From the NCBI GenBank assembly GCA_046330415.1, contig JAXLSW010000024.1, positions 16,607 to 80,606 on the forward strand: DNA of 64,000 bases, read 5' to 3'. The stretch comes from RHKX01 sp046330415. Its GTDB lineage: Bacteria > Actinomycetota > Thermoleophilia > Solirubrobacterales > 70-9. Numbering within the stretch: the stretch's first letter is position 1; the number at the start of each line of letters is the position of its first letter. A program made the translations under genes and the position numbers. Shown here piece after piece: positions 6,957-15,064 of the stretch. Under the pieces are notes generated by a model. It saw only the letters and a program-made list of their open reading frames with translations, was not told the origin of the DNA and did not search any database.

Positions 6957-7973
6957 ATGGATGCAGACGCCATGAGCACCGACAGCACCGACGACGAGCG
7001 CGCATCGGTGGCCGCCCGGCTGGCCGGGGCGACGGGGCTCGAGCGCGCCGTCGCCGGGGCGGTCGAGGAGGCGATCGTCCGCACCGTCCAAAGCGACGCG
7101 GTGATCCAGGCGATCGAGCGGATCGTCGAGGACGGGCGGCTGCAGCAGGCCATTCAGCAGTCGATCGACCCCGACAGGATCGAGGTGATCGTCCGCGAGG
7201 CGATCGAGAGCGAGGTCTCCGATCGCATCTGGATCGAGATCCTCGCCAGCAACAAGGCGCAGATGCTCGTCGAGCGGGTCGCCGAGGCCCCCGAGGTCCG
7301 GGCTGCGATCGCGCAGCAGGGCTTCGGCCTCGTCTCCGACATCGGCCGCCAGGTGAGCCGCATCACCGAGGCCCTCGACGACGTCCTCGAGCGCGTCGTG
7401 CACCGGATCTTCCGGCTCGGCAGCCCCGAGCAGGAGACCAACCAGGCCGGGCTCGTGACCCGCGGCGTCGCCTTCGCCATCGACGTAGGGCTCTACCTCG
7501 GCTTCATCTCGATCGTCTCCGGCCTTCTCTCCTCGATGTTTACAGCCATCGTCGGCAGCGATGACGGCGTCTCGCTCGGCGCGATCGCAGGGCTGACGAC
7601 CTTCGGGTTGCTGTTCGGCGGCGCGGCGTTCGTGACGTTGTGGACGCTGGTGGGTCAGACGCCCGGGATGCGGTTCCTCGGGATCAGGCTGCAGCACGAC
7701 GGCTCCAACGAGATTGGGTTCAAACGCTCGCTCAAGCGCGCGCTCGCGTTACCGATCGCCCTGCTGCCGGCCGGCCTCGGGCTCTTCTGGATTCTCGTCT
7801 CGCCACGCCGCCACTCGTGGCTCGACTCGATCGCCGGCACCGAGGTGATCTACGACGAGACGTCGGCACCGTGGTCGATCAAGCCCCGCGAATGGGTCAA
7901 CGATCCGGCGCGGGGACGGCGATCCGACGGCGATCCCGAGGCGCCCGCCCAATCGCCTGTCGAGCGGGCCTGA
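6957..7973 (+). CDS. RDD-family membrane protein with a long helical N-terminus
   Basis: The 338-residue protein has an N-terminal soluble half (about 1-160) rich in amphipathic helices, followed by an RDD domain: GLVTRGVAFAIDVGLYLG opens it, two or three membrane helices follow, with TPGMRFLGIRL and WLDSIAGTEVIYD in conserved positions. RDD proteins are small membrane proteins of mostly unknown transport or stress roles. GATAGT at 6942-6947 ends 9 nt before the ATG at 6957, again suggesting a near-leaderless mRNA; ATG 6972 is an alternative start. It is divergent from the acyltransferase gene. Confidence 0.8.
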   Translation: MDADAMSTDSTDDERASVAARLAGATGLERAVAGAVEEAIVRTVQSDAVIQAIERIVEDGRLQQAIQQSIDPDRIEVIVREAIESEVSDRIWIEILASNKAQMLVERVAEAPEVRAAIAQQGFGLVSDIGRQVSRITEALDDVLERVVHRIFRLGSPEQETNQAGLVTRGVAFAIDVGLYLGFISIVSGLLSSMFTAIVGSDDGVSLGAIAGLTTFGLLFGGAAFVTLWTLVGQTPGMRFLGIRLQHDGSNEIGFKRSLKRALALPIALLPAGLGLFWILVSPRRHSWLDSIAGTEVIYDETSAPWSIKPREWVNDPARGRRSDGDPEAPAQSPVERA

Positions 7974-7989
7974 TCTCTACCCTGTGGGC

Positions 7990-8961
7990 ATGCCGGCCTC
8001 CGAGCTGAACACGCCCTCGCGCGTCCTTCTGGCGGCCCCGCGCGGGTACTGCGCCGGGGTAGACCGCGCCGTGCAGACGGTCGAGCACGCGCTCGACATC
8101 CACGGCGCGCCCGTCTACGTCCGCAAGGAGATCGTCCACAACAAGCACGTCGTCGAGCAGCTGAGCAAGCGCGGCGCGATCTTCGTCGAGGAGGAGACCG
8201 AGGTTCCCGAGGGCTCCCTCGTCGTCTTCAGCGCCCACGGCGTCGCCCCGTCGGTGCACGAGAACTCCGCCATGCGCAACCTGCGCACGATCGATGCGAC
8301 GTGCCCGCTCGTCACCAAGGTCCACGTCGAGGCTCGCAAGTTCGCGGCGGAGGGCTACACGATCATCCTCGTCGGCCACGACGGTCACGAGGAGGTCGAG
8401 GGGACGACCGGCGAGGCGCCGGAGTCGATCATCTTGGTCGAGTCCGTCGCGGACGTCGACGCGCTCGAGGTCGATGATCCCGACCACGTCGCCCTGATCA
8501 CCCAGACGACCCTGTCGGTCGACGAGACCGCCGAGATCATCGACGCGCTGCGCCGGAAGTTCCCCAACATCACGAGCCCGAAGTCGGATGACATCTGCTA
8601 CGCGACGACGAACCGCCAGCTCGCCGTCAAGCAGCTCGCGCGCGAGTGCGACCTCGTCCTCGTGATCGGCTCCAAGAACTCCTCCAACTCGAACCGGCTC
8701 GTCGACGTCACACGCGAGCTCGGCACCGCCTCCCACCTGATCGACAAGGCGGCCGAGGTGGACGAGGCGTGGCTGGAGGGGGTCGACACGGTCGGCATCA
8801 CCTCCGGCGCCAGCGCCCCCGAGGAGCTCGTCGAGGAGCTGGTGCAGTTCTTCCGCGACCGCGGCACCACCGAGATCGGTGAGCTCCGCGCGATCGACGA
8901 GGACGTGCGCTTCATGCTGCCGAAGCCGATTCGCGTCGAGCTCGCGGGCGCGGGCTCCTAG
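7990..8961 (+). CDS. ispH: 4-hydroxy-3-methylbut-2-enyl diphosphate reductase
   Basis: This is IspH (LytB), the last enzyme of the MEP isoprenoid pathway, which reduces HMBPP to IPP and DMAPP with a [4Fe-4S] cluster. The three cluster cysteines are visible in PRGYCAGVDRA, DATCPLVTKVH and DDICYATTNRQ. Substrate-binding histidines occur in VHNKHVVEQL and SAHGVAP, and the SSNSNRL motif is present. The length, about 323 residues, is normal. The ATG at 7990 follows TACCCT plus 6 nt; a GTG two codons upstream (7984) is the alternative. It depends on Fe-S assembly, which is encoded further along in this window. Confidence 0.97.
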   Translation: MPASELNTPSRVLLAAPRGYCAGVDRAVQTVEHALDIHGAPVYVRKEIVHNKHVVEQLSKRGAIFVEEETEVPEGSLVVFSAHGVAPSVHENSAMRNLRTIDATCPLVTKVHVEARKFAAEGYTIILVGHDGHEEVEGTTGEAPESIILVESVADVDALEVDDPDHVALITQTTLSVDETAEIIDALRRKFPNITSPKSDDICYATTNRQLAVKQLARECDLVLVIGSKNSSNSNRLVDVTRELGTASHLIDKAAEVDEAWLEGVDTVGITSGASAPEELVEELVQFFRDRGTTEIGELRAIDEDVRFMLPKPIRVELAGAGS

Positions 8962-8964
8962 CGA

Positions 8965-9738
8965 CTAGCGCGACACGGCCCGCAGCGCCGCAGCGTGCCG
9001 GCGCAGCGCGCCCGAGCCCAGGCGACCGGGGCCGAGCTCGACGACGAACGCGGTCCCCCGCCGCGCGTCCGTCCAGCGGGTGGCTGTGCCGGGAAGCTGC
9101 TCGCCCCGGCACCGGTTGAGCTCCATCCGCGAGATCCGCGCGTAGAGGCGCTGCAGCCGGGCCGGCCCCGAGCATGGGCCCAGCACCTGGTTCCAGGGCT
9201 GGTGGAAGATGACCGTCAGGTCGGGATCGAGCCGGCGGACGAGATCCGCGAACGCGCGCGACTCCGGCTCCGAGAACGGGCGTGGGCCGCCGTACTCGAG
9301 GCTGCCCGGCGGCGAGGCATCGCTCCAGTGGAAGGGGAAGTTGCGGTTCAGGTCGACGCCGTGGGCGTTGGTGCGGGTATCGGCCTCGTGGCCGTCGGGG
9401 TTGACGCTCGTGACCGTCCAGACGGCGCTGCCACGCGGGACCTCCCGCTCCCGGCGCAGGGTGCGGACGACGGCCCGCCCGGCCTCCTCGTCGCCGTGGA
9501 TCTCGCCGACGACGAGCGTGACGCGACTCGCGTCTGCCGGGCCGAGGCGCCGCGCGATCAGCTCGCGTCCCTGGACGCTGCGGCCGAACTCGATCCGGGC
9601 CGGCTCGCGCCCGGCATGGCTGCTCGCGGCCGTCAGCAGGCCGAGCACCGCCAAGACGGCGAGAGCGGCGAGCCCGGCGAGCCCGCCCGGCCCGCCCAGC
9701 CGGCTCAGCCTGCCGAGGCGGGCCGTGGCTCGCCTCAC
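8965..9738 (-). CDS. M14-family zinc carboxypeptidase, exported
   Basis: The 257-residue protein begins with a basic stretch and one long hydrophobic segment (about 18-40), so it is secreted or membrane-anchored. The M14 zinc site is visible: GEIHGDEEAG supplies the HxxE pair, NPDG and DLNRNFP form the substrate pocket, FHQPWNQ supplies the third ligand histidine, and FVVELGPG supplies the catalytic glutamate. It resembles short MpaA-like peptidases that trim murein peptides. It overlaps the preceding thioredoxin-like gene by 4 bp (ATGA), so they form one operon. Convergent with ispH, three bases apart. Confidence 0.87.
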   Translation of the reverse strand: MRRATARLGRLSRLGGPGGLAGLAALAVLAVLGLLTAASSHAGREPARIEFGRSVQGRELIARRLGPADASRVTLVVGEIHGDEEAGRAVVRTLRREREVPRGSAVWTVTSVNPDGHEADTRTNAHGVDLNRNFPFHWSDASPPGSLEYGGPRPFSEPESRAFADLVRRLDPDLTVIFHQPWNQVLGPCSGPARLQRLYARISRMELNRCRGEQLPGTATRWTDARRGTAFVVELGPGRLGSGALRRHAAALRAVSR

Positions 9739-10559
9739 CCGCGGATGCCGGGAGCGAAGGACAGCGACCAGATCTCGATCGAGTCGTCCGGCCGGAGGGC
9801 CACCTCGTGGTCGCCGTGTGAGGGGTGGGAGGCGAGCTCGTAGAGGCCCGGAGCGGTGACCTCGATCGGATCCGCATCGGTCCCGTCAATCGCGATCCCG
9901 ACCTCGCCGCGACCGCCGAGCGCCGCCCAGGCGCCTCCCGCTGCGTACTCGACCTCGAGCGGCTCGCCGGGCTCACCGCGCCACGCGACGTCGTAGGAGC
10001 CACCGGGGAAGAGCTCGTCGCTGGGGCGCATCAGCTTCGGCGCCCGCCCGGGATCGCCGCCGACGGGCGGGTCGAGCAGGCTCGCGGGCAGCTCGCCGTC
10101 GGTGATGGCGTCGAGCTCCACCCGGATCTCGGCCTCAGTCTCGTGGTAGGCGCCCTCGCCGAAGTGAGCCCAGCGCAGGGTGCCGCCGCGCCGCCAGACG
10201 AAGGACGAAGGCCAGCCCTCGCATCCGTAGGCATGCCAGATCCGATGCTCGTGGTCGTTGGCGACCGGGAAGCTGATCCCGAGCCGCTCCAGCGCCGCGT
10301 CGAGGTCCGCATCGGAGGTGGCGAGGCCGTTGCGGGGGGAGTGGACTCCGAGGACCGTGAGCCCCGCCTCCGCGAGCTGCGCGTGCAGGCCGCTGACGAA
10401 GGGGAGGGTGCGGACGCTGCTCAGCTCCCCGACCTCGAAGAAGTGGACCAGAAGCGGTCCGCGGGCAGTCACCCGCTCGCTGACGGGCTCCGGACCCCGC
10501 AGCCAGCTCAGGCCGGGCGGGAAAGGCGGCAGGGGGACGTCGGAGCGGGTCGGCTTCAC
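9735..10559 (-). CDS. Thioredoxin-fold protein lacking the CxxC motif, with a beta-rich C-terminal domain
   Basis: Residues about 15-150 form a thioredoxin-like/AhpC-TSA fold (LLVHFFEVGELSSVRTLPFVSGLHAQL, GLTVLGVHSP, HAYGCEGWPSSFVW with the conserved cis-Pro region). The position normally holding WCxxC reads VGELSS, so the redox cysteines are gone. Residues about 170-274 resemble the C-terminal beta domain found in DipZ-like proteins. It starts at GTG 10559 and is translationally coupled to the M14 peptidase. Without a CxxC it is unlikely to be a classical disulfide reductase and may be a binding or regulatory protein. Confidence 0.7.
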   Translation of the reverse strand: MKPTRSDVPLPPFPPGLSWLRGPEPVSERVTARGPLLVHFFEVGELSSVRTLPFVSGLHAQLAEAGLTVLGVHSPRNGLATSDADLDAALERLGISFPVANDHEHRIWHAYGCEGWPSSFVWRRGGTLRWAHFGEGAYHETEAEIRVELDAITDGELPASLLDPPVGGDPGRAPKLMRPSDELFPGGSYDVAWRGEPGEPLEVEYAAGGAWAALGGRGEVGIAIDGTDADPIEVTAPGLYELASHPSHGDHEVALRPDDSIEIWSLSFAPGIRG

Positions 10560-10630
10560 GGCGCGAGCATCCCAGAACGGCGCTTCACCGTGCCCGCCCG
10601 CCCGGGCGATTCTCTAGCCTCGGGGGCGAA

Positions 10631-10801
10631 ATGAGCCGCTCCGACCGCGCGATCGGGATCGTCCTCGGCATTGTGATCGGGATCGTCGCGCTGGTCGCAT
10701 TCGTCTTCCTCGGCTCGAGCGGGTCGATCGACGCGCCGTCGATCGACCACGGCCAGGCTGAGCGCAACGTCACTGAAACCACCGGCGGAAGCACCCCTTG
10801 A
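10631..10801 (+). CDS. Small single-pass membrane protein
   Basis: A 56-residue reading frame starts at ATG 10631: a short basic N-terminus, one strongly hydrophobic helix (about residues 8-28), then a polar tail ending in TETTGGSTP. TCTAGC lies 12 nt upstream of the ATG as a possible -10. It is followed after 65 bp by the cupredoxin-like gene, whose Thr-rich linker resembles this tail, so the two may be cotranscribed. No family is recognised. Confidence 0.5.
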   Translation: MSRSDRAIGIVLGIVIGIVALVAFVFLGSSGSIDAPSIDHGQAERNVTETTGGSTP

Positions 10802-10866
10802 CGGGTTCCCACCTCCGCCCCGAGAGCGCGGGCGCAGCACAACGACCGCGGAAGGAGCACTGAAGC

Positions 10867-11322
10867 ATGCAGTCGACAGGAGCGCGCGTCGCGGTGGTCA
10901 TCGTCGCCATCGTGATCCTCGTGGTCGGGTTCATCGCCCTCTCGGGCGGGGACGATTCCGGCGATTCGACCACGGCCACCACGACCACGACCGACGCTGA
11001 GACCACCGGCGGTGTCGACAAGGCCGACAAGACCGACAAGCAGGAGCAGGGCGAGGAGCCCGAGGTCCCGGTCATCGAGGTCAAGGACGGCCAGCCCGTG
11101 GGCGGCGTCCAGGAGCTGACGTTCAACGAGGGCGACACGATCCGCTTCCAGGTCGACTCCGACACCGCGGCGGAGGTCCACTTCCACGGCTACGACGTCG
11201 GTCAGGACGTCGAGGCAGGCGGCTCCACCGAGTTCGAGGTACCCGCTGACATCACCGGCGTCTTCGAGGTCGAGCTCGAGGAGACCGCCACTCAGATCGC
11301 GCAGATCACCGTCAACCCGTGA
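10867..11322 (+). CDS. Membrane-anchored cupredoxin-like protein
   Basis: The 151-residue protein has one N-terminal membrane anchor (about 8-26), a Thr/Glu/Lys-rich linker (30-70), then a beta-sandwich domain (about 75-151) of the cupredoxin-like/EfeO N-terminal type. VHFHGYD and the C-terminal beta strands are typical, but a full set of type I copper ligands is not evident, so copper binding is uncertain. A good ribosome site AAGGAG sits about 8 nt upstream of ATG 10867. The next gene overlaps by 4 bp (GTGA), so this extracytoplasmic domain probably works with the polytopic membrane protein that follows. Confidence 0.72.
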   Translation: MQSTGARVAVVIVAIVILVVGFIALSGGDDSGDSTTATTTTTDAETTGGVDKADKTDKQEQGEEPEVPVIEVKDGQPVGGVQELTFNEGDTIRFQVDSDTAAEVHFHGYDVGQDVEAGGSTEFEVPADITGVFEVELEETATQIAQITVNP

Positions 11323-12798
11323 CCACGTCCATGGCCCGAAGGGGAGCTCTCGGCGCGGCCGTCGTGCTGCTCATGGCGGCCGTGGCCGTCTTCTTCCCGC
11401 AGGTCGCCTCAGCCCACGCGCTGATCGGCAAGCAGGACCTCCCGCTGCCGGAGTGGCTCTTCATCTACGGCGCGCTGCTGATCCTGCTCGTCTCGTTCGT
11501 CGGGCTGCTCGTCGGATGGCAGGAGCCGAAGCTGGAGGACCGCCCGACTCACCCGCTCGCGCGGGCATCCCGGATCCTGCTCAGCCGCCCCGTCGGCTTC
11601 ATCTGCGGGCTCGCCGGTGTCGGCCTCCTCGTCCTCGTCGTCGCCACGGGGCTGACCGGCGACGTCGCCCCCGATCGCAACTTCTCCCTGACCTTCGTCT
11701 TCGTCACCTTCTGGATCGGACTGACGCTCGCCAGCACCCTCTTCGGGGAGGTGTTCCGCCCCCTCAACCCCTGGCGTGCGATCGCCCGTACCGTCGCGGC
11801 GGGCTTCAGCAGGATCGTCGGCCAGCGCGTCTCCGCGCCCCTCTCCTATCCGGAGTGGCTAGGCCGCTGGCCCGCCGTCGCCGGCCTCGTCGGGTTCCTG
11901 TTCCTCGAGCTCGTATGGGGCCAGTCCGGCTTCACCGTGGCCGGGATCACACCTCGCGACGTCGCGGTCGCGAGCCTCGTCTACTCGCTGTGGACGTTCA
12001 TCGGAATGGCGCTCTTCGGCATCGAGAAGTGGACCGAGCGCGGCGAGACCTTCACGGTCTACTTCGGGATGTTCGCGAGCCTCGCGGCGCTGACCGTCGA
12101 GGACGGGGAGCTCCGTTCGCGCCGCGTGCTCTCCGGCACGACGACATGGGCGACCGAGCCCGGCTCGCTCGCACTGGTCCTCATCGCGATCGGCGGGACG
12201 ACGTTCGACGGCGCCCAGGAAGGGGTCCTCGCCGACCCGATCGACTCCACCTTCAGCTTCTTCAACGACCTCGGCATGTCCCAGTTCGGCGCCCTGCGCG
12301 TCACCGACACGCTGTTTCTGCTCGGCACCCTCGGCGTCGTCGCGCTGATCTTCTGGGCCGGGATCTTCGGGATGCGGATCGTCGAGCGCGACCGGTCGGC
12401 GTCGGAGCTCGGTCGCACCTTCGCCCACTCGTTCATCCCGATCTCGCTCGCCTACGTCGTGGCCCACTACTTCAGCTACTTCGTCTACCTCGAGCAGGCG
12501 CAGTTCACCTTCCTGCTCTCCGACCCCTTCGGCAACGACTCCAACTACTTCGGCACCGCGGGTGGCGGCATCGACTACAACGTCATCAGCGCCAACGCCA
12601 TCTGGTACGTGCAGTTCGGCTCAATCGTCGTCGGCCACGTCATCGCGCTGGCGATCGGCCACGACCGCGCCGTGAAGATCTGGGGCTACACCCGCGACGC
12701 GGCCTGGTCGCAGGTCTGGATGCTCGTGATGATGATGTTCTTCAGCATGCGGCGGGCTCTCGTGCTCTCGCAGCGAACAGTGGTCATCGTCGTGGTGA
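11319..12798 (+). CDS. Polytopic membrane protein of unknown function, 3' end frameshifted
   Basis: A GTG start couples this gene to the cupredoxin-like gene. A signal peptide ending VASAHA is followed by about eleven membrane helices with motifs such as VFRPLNPWRAIAR, HYFSYFVYLEQAQF and SNYFGTAGGGIDYN. I do not recognise a characterised function. Membrane character ends after FFSM (12738-12749); the literal frame then runs through Arg/Pro-rich sequence to 13277, antisense to the opposing gene, which is not a credible C-terminus. A 1-nt shift there gives a stop at 12796-12798, used here as the likely end. The shift may be a sequencing error. Confidence 0.65.
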
Positions 12799-13188
12799 AC
12801 GTCGGCGCCGGCCGTCGGCCGGGGGCGGTGTGCTCCGACGACGATGGGCTCGCCGATCACGGCGCGCGCCGCGCCGCAGTCGCGGGTACCGGAGACCTTG
12901 ACCAGGTAGGCGCCGGGATCGACGTCGTCGAGCGGGATCTCCCAGCGGCCGCCGCCATCGGGCGGTCGCTCCCGAGCTTCTTGCGGCCCGATCCCCGGAG
13001 CGCTCGTACAGCTTCACCTTGCGGCCCTTGCGGCAGGAGGCGTTCGGACTGCTCACGCGACCGTGGAAGGCCGGCACGCGGCTGGAGATCGAGACGCTGG
13101 AGTCGGCCCGGGCCGCCATCGACGGGGCGGGCGCGAGCAGGGCCGCGACCACCGCGGCGGCCGCCACGATCCAGCCCGCGCGATCCAT
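12784..13188 (-). pseudogene. Secreted small protein interrupted by frameshifts
   Basis: The reading frame opens well at 13188 with a signal peptide (MDRAGWIVAAAAVVAALLAP, then an Ala-rich cleavage region) and a beta-like domain (SSVSISSRVPAFHGRVSSP, CRKGRKVKLYER). After about 13000 sense is lost, but a different frame resumes family-like sequence: RKKLGSDRP, then GRWEIPLDDVDPGAYLVKVSGT and DCGAARAVIGEPIVVG in yet another frame (about 12990 to 12840). Two single-base shifts within 50 bp explain this. It is either a decaying gene or, more likely, an assembly or base-calling fault, since the convergent neighbour is also shifted in the same 250 bp. Confidence 0.6.
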
Positions 13189-13239
13189 GCGCCAGGTTCC
13201 CGCCATTGCGGGGATTCTGGCACGGGACGTGGAGCCCCG

Positions 13240-13671
13240 TCAGCCTTCTTCGGCCAGACCCTGGATGGCGGTCGTGATCCGCGCGCGGTCGGAGGGCTGC
13301 AGGTTCTCGACGCGGAGCACCGCGTTGGCGGCGCGGAAGCAGGTGAGCGCCGGGGCGGCGTTGCAGCGCTCGAACTCGTCGCGGGCGTCATCGGCGCCGT
13401 CGAAGACGAGCAGCGAGGCGGCTCCGTTCTCGCCCTCGGTCTCCTCGCCCTCGCCGGTGGCGCTGGGGGCGACGCTCGCGAAGGAGACCTCGTGGACCTC
13501 GATGCCGTCGGGGTTGGTGGTCAAGACGGGCCCGAGCTCGAGGGTCGCCCCGTTGTCGTTCATCGCGTCGATGAAGCTCTCAGGCGTGAACTCCTTCTCC
13601 CCGCCGCAGCCGCCGAGGACCGCGACGGCCGCGATCGCGAACGCCACGGCGGCCGTGAGCGCAGGGTGCAT
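13240..13671 (-). CDS. Lipoprotein of unknown function
   Basis: The 143-residue product starts at ATG 13671 with a signal peptide ending in the lipobox LGGC, followed by an acidic soluble domain that contains a low-complexity Glu/Gly insert (GEGEETEGENG) and two cysteines near the C-terminus. An upstream in-frame ATG at 13701 would add ten basic residues. No family is recognised. It lies between the frameshifted secreted gene and sufD on the same strand, about 60 bp downstream of sufD. Confidence 0.7.
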   Translation of the reverse strand: MHPALTAAVAFAIAAVAVLGGCGGEKEFTPESFIDAMNDNGATLELGPVLTTNPDGIEVHEVSFASVAPSATGEGEETEGENGAASLLVFDGADDARDEFERCNAAPALTCFRAANAVLRVENLQPSDRARITTAIQGLAEEG

Positions 13672-13759
13672 GCGGCGGCATCTCGGGGTCCGGATCCTCA
13701 TGGCGAGCGACGCCGGATTATCGCCGGGGTCAGAAGCTCAGGTGCTCAGGAGCAGGTGC

Positions 13760-15064
13760 TCAGGGGGCGAGCAACTCCGCCAGCCGCGCGGAGAGAGCCT
13801 CCGAGAGCGCGTCGGCGACGGCGCCCTCGGGCACCCGCTCGACCAGCTCGGCGAGGAAGCCCTCGATGACCAGCGACTTGGCGATGCTGCTGTCGAGCCC
13901 GCGCGAGGTCAGGTAGAAGAGCTGCTCGGGGTCGACCTGGGCGACCGCGGCGGCGTGCGTGCAGGCGACGTCGTCGGCCTCGATCTGCAGGCCCGGGATC
14001 GCGTCGGCGTGCGCCTTCGACGAAAGCAGCAGGTTGCGGCAATCCTGGAAGGCATCGGTGCGCTGAGCACCCTCGTCGACGTTGATCATCCCGCGCCAGA
14101 CCGCGGTTGAGCGGCCGGCGAGGACGCCGCGGAAGGAGAGGTCGGAGAACGTGTCCTCGGCCGCGTGCTCCTGCGTGGTGTCGTAGTCGAGGTGCTGGCG
14201 GCCGGTGCCGGCGTAGGCGCCGGTGACCTTCGCGGAGGCGCCGCGGCCGGCGAGCTTGGTCTCCATGCGGATCTTGCCGCGGGCGGAGCCGAAGCCCAGC
14301 GCGACCCACTCGAGCGAGCCGTCCCGCTCCACCTCCGCTCGCTGGGAGGCGAACGCCCAGGAGCTGGGGGAGAGGTCCTGCCCGCAGATGTAGCGGAGCG
14401 AGGCGTTGGGGCCGACGATCAGCTCGGTGACGCCGTTGAACATCGCGTCGACCTGATCGTCGGCGGAGACGTAGCGCTCCCAGACCTCTGCCTCCGCTCC
14501 CTCCTCGAGGACGATCAGGGTGCGCCAGTTGAGCGTCCTGCCGCTCTCCTGCTGGACGGCGGTCAGGGCGATCGGCGCATCGAACCTGGTCCCGGCGGGG
14601 ACGTAGATGAGCGCGCCGCCGCTCCAGCCGGCGTCGTTGATGGCGACGAAGGGGTCGTTGCCCGCCTCGACGATCGTGCCGAGCCGCTCGCGGACGAGGT
14701 CGCCGAAGCGCTCCACGCCCTCGCTCAGCGGCATCACGACCGGCGCGTCCGGGCGCTTACGATCATCTGTGCCGCCGGTCTCGGCGCCTGCGCCCGAGAC
14801 GACGGCGCCGTCGACCTGGATCAGCCCGGCGGATCCCTCCGGGACCGCGAGCCGCGCCGAAGCGGCCTCGGCCGCGGCGATGTCACCCGGCTCGGCCGGA
14901 TCGTAGGCGGAGAGGTCGAGCCCGGAGAGGTCGTTGAACTCCCAGCCGCGGGTCTTCGGGCCCGGGAGCGCGAGCTCCTTGGCCGCATCGACAGCCGCGG
15001 CGCGCCGCTCAACGAGCCAGGCCGGCTCGCCCGTCTCGGTGGGCGTGGCGACGGAGCTATCCAA
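13760..15064 (-). CDS. sufD: Fe-S cluster assembly protein SufD
   Basis: The 434-residue protein is SufD, partner of SufB in the SufBCD scaffold that assembles [4Fe-4S] clusters. Family features include KTRGWEFNDLS near the N-terminus, the beta-helix core (SFRGVLAGRSTAVWRGMI) and the C-terminal ADDVACTHAAAVAQVDPEQLFYLTSRG segment shared with SufB. It starts 8 bp inside the end of sufB, so the two are translationally coupled, as expected for subunits needed in equal amounts. The operon order is Rieske, sufB, sufD; sufC, sufS and sufU lie 5-7 kb away. Confidence 0.95.
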   Translation of the reverse strand: MDSSVATPTETGEPAWLVERRAAAVDAAKELALPGPKTRGWEFNDLSGLDLSAYDPAEPGDIAAAEAASARLAVPEGSAGLIQVDGAVVSGAGAETGGTDDRKRPDAPVVMPLSEGVERFGDLVRERLGTIVEAGNDPFVAINDAGWSGGALIYVPAGTRFDAPIALTAVQQESGRTLNWRTLIVLEEGAEAEVWERYVSADDQVDAMFNGVTELIVGPNASLRYICGQDLSPSSWAFASQRAEVERDGSLEWVALGFGSARGKIRMETKLAGRGASAKVTGAYAGTGRQHLDYDTTQEHAAEDTFSDLSFRGVLAGRSTAVWRGMINVDEGAQRTDAFQDCRNLLLSSKAHADAIPGLQIEADDVACTHAAAVAQVDPEQLFYLTSRGLDSSIAKSLVIEGFLAELVERVPEGAVADALSEALSARLAELLAP

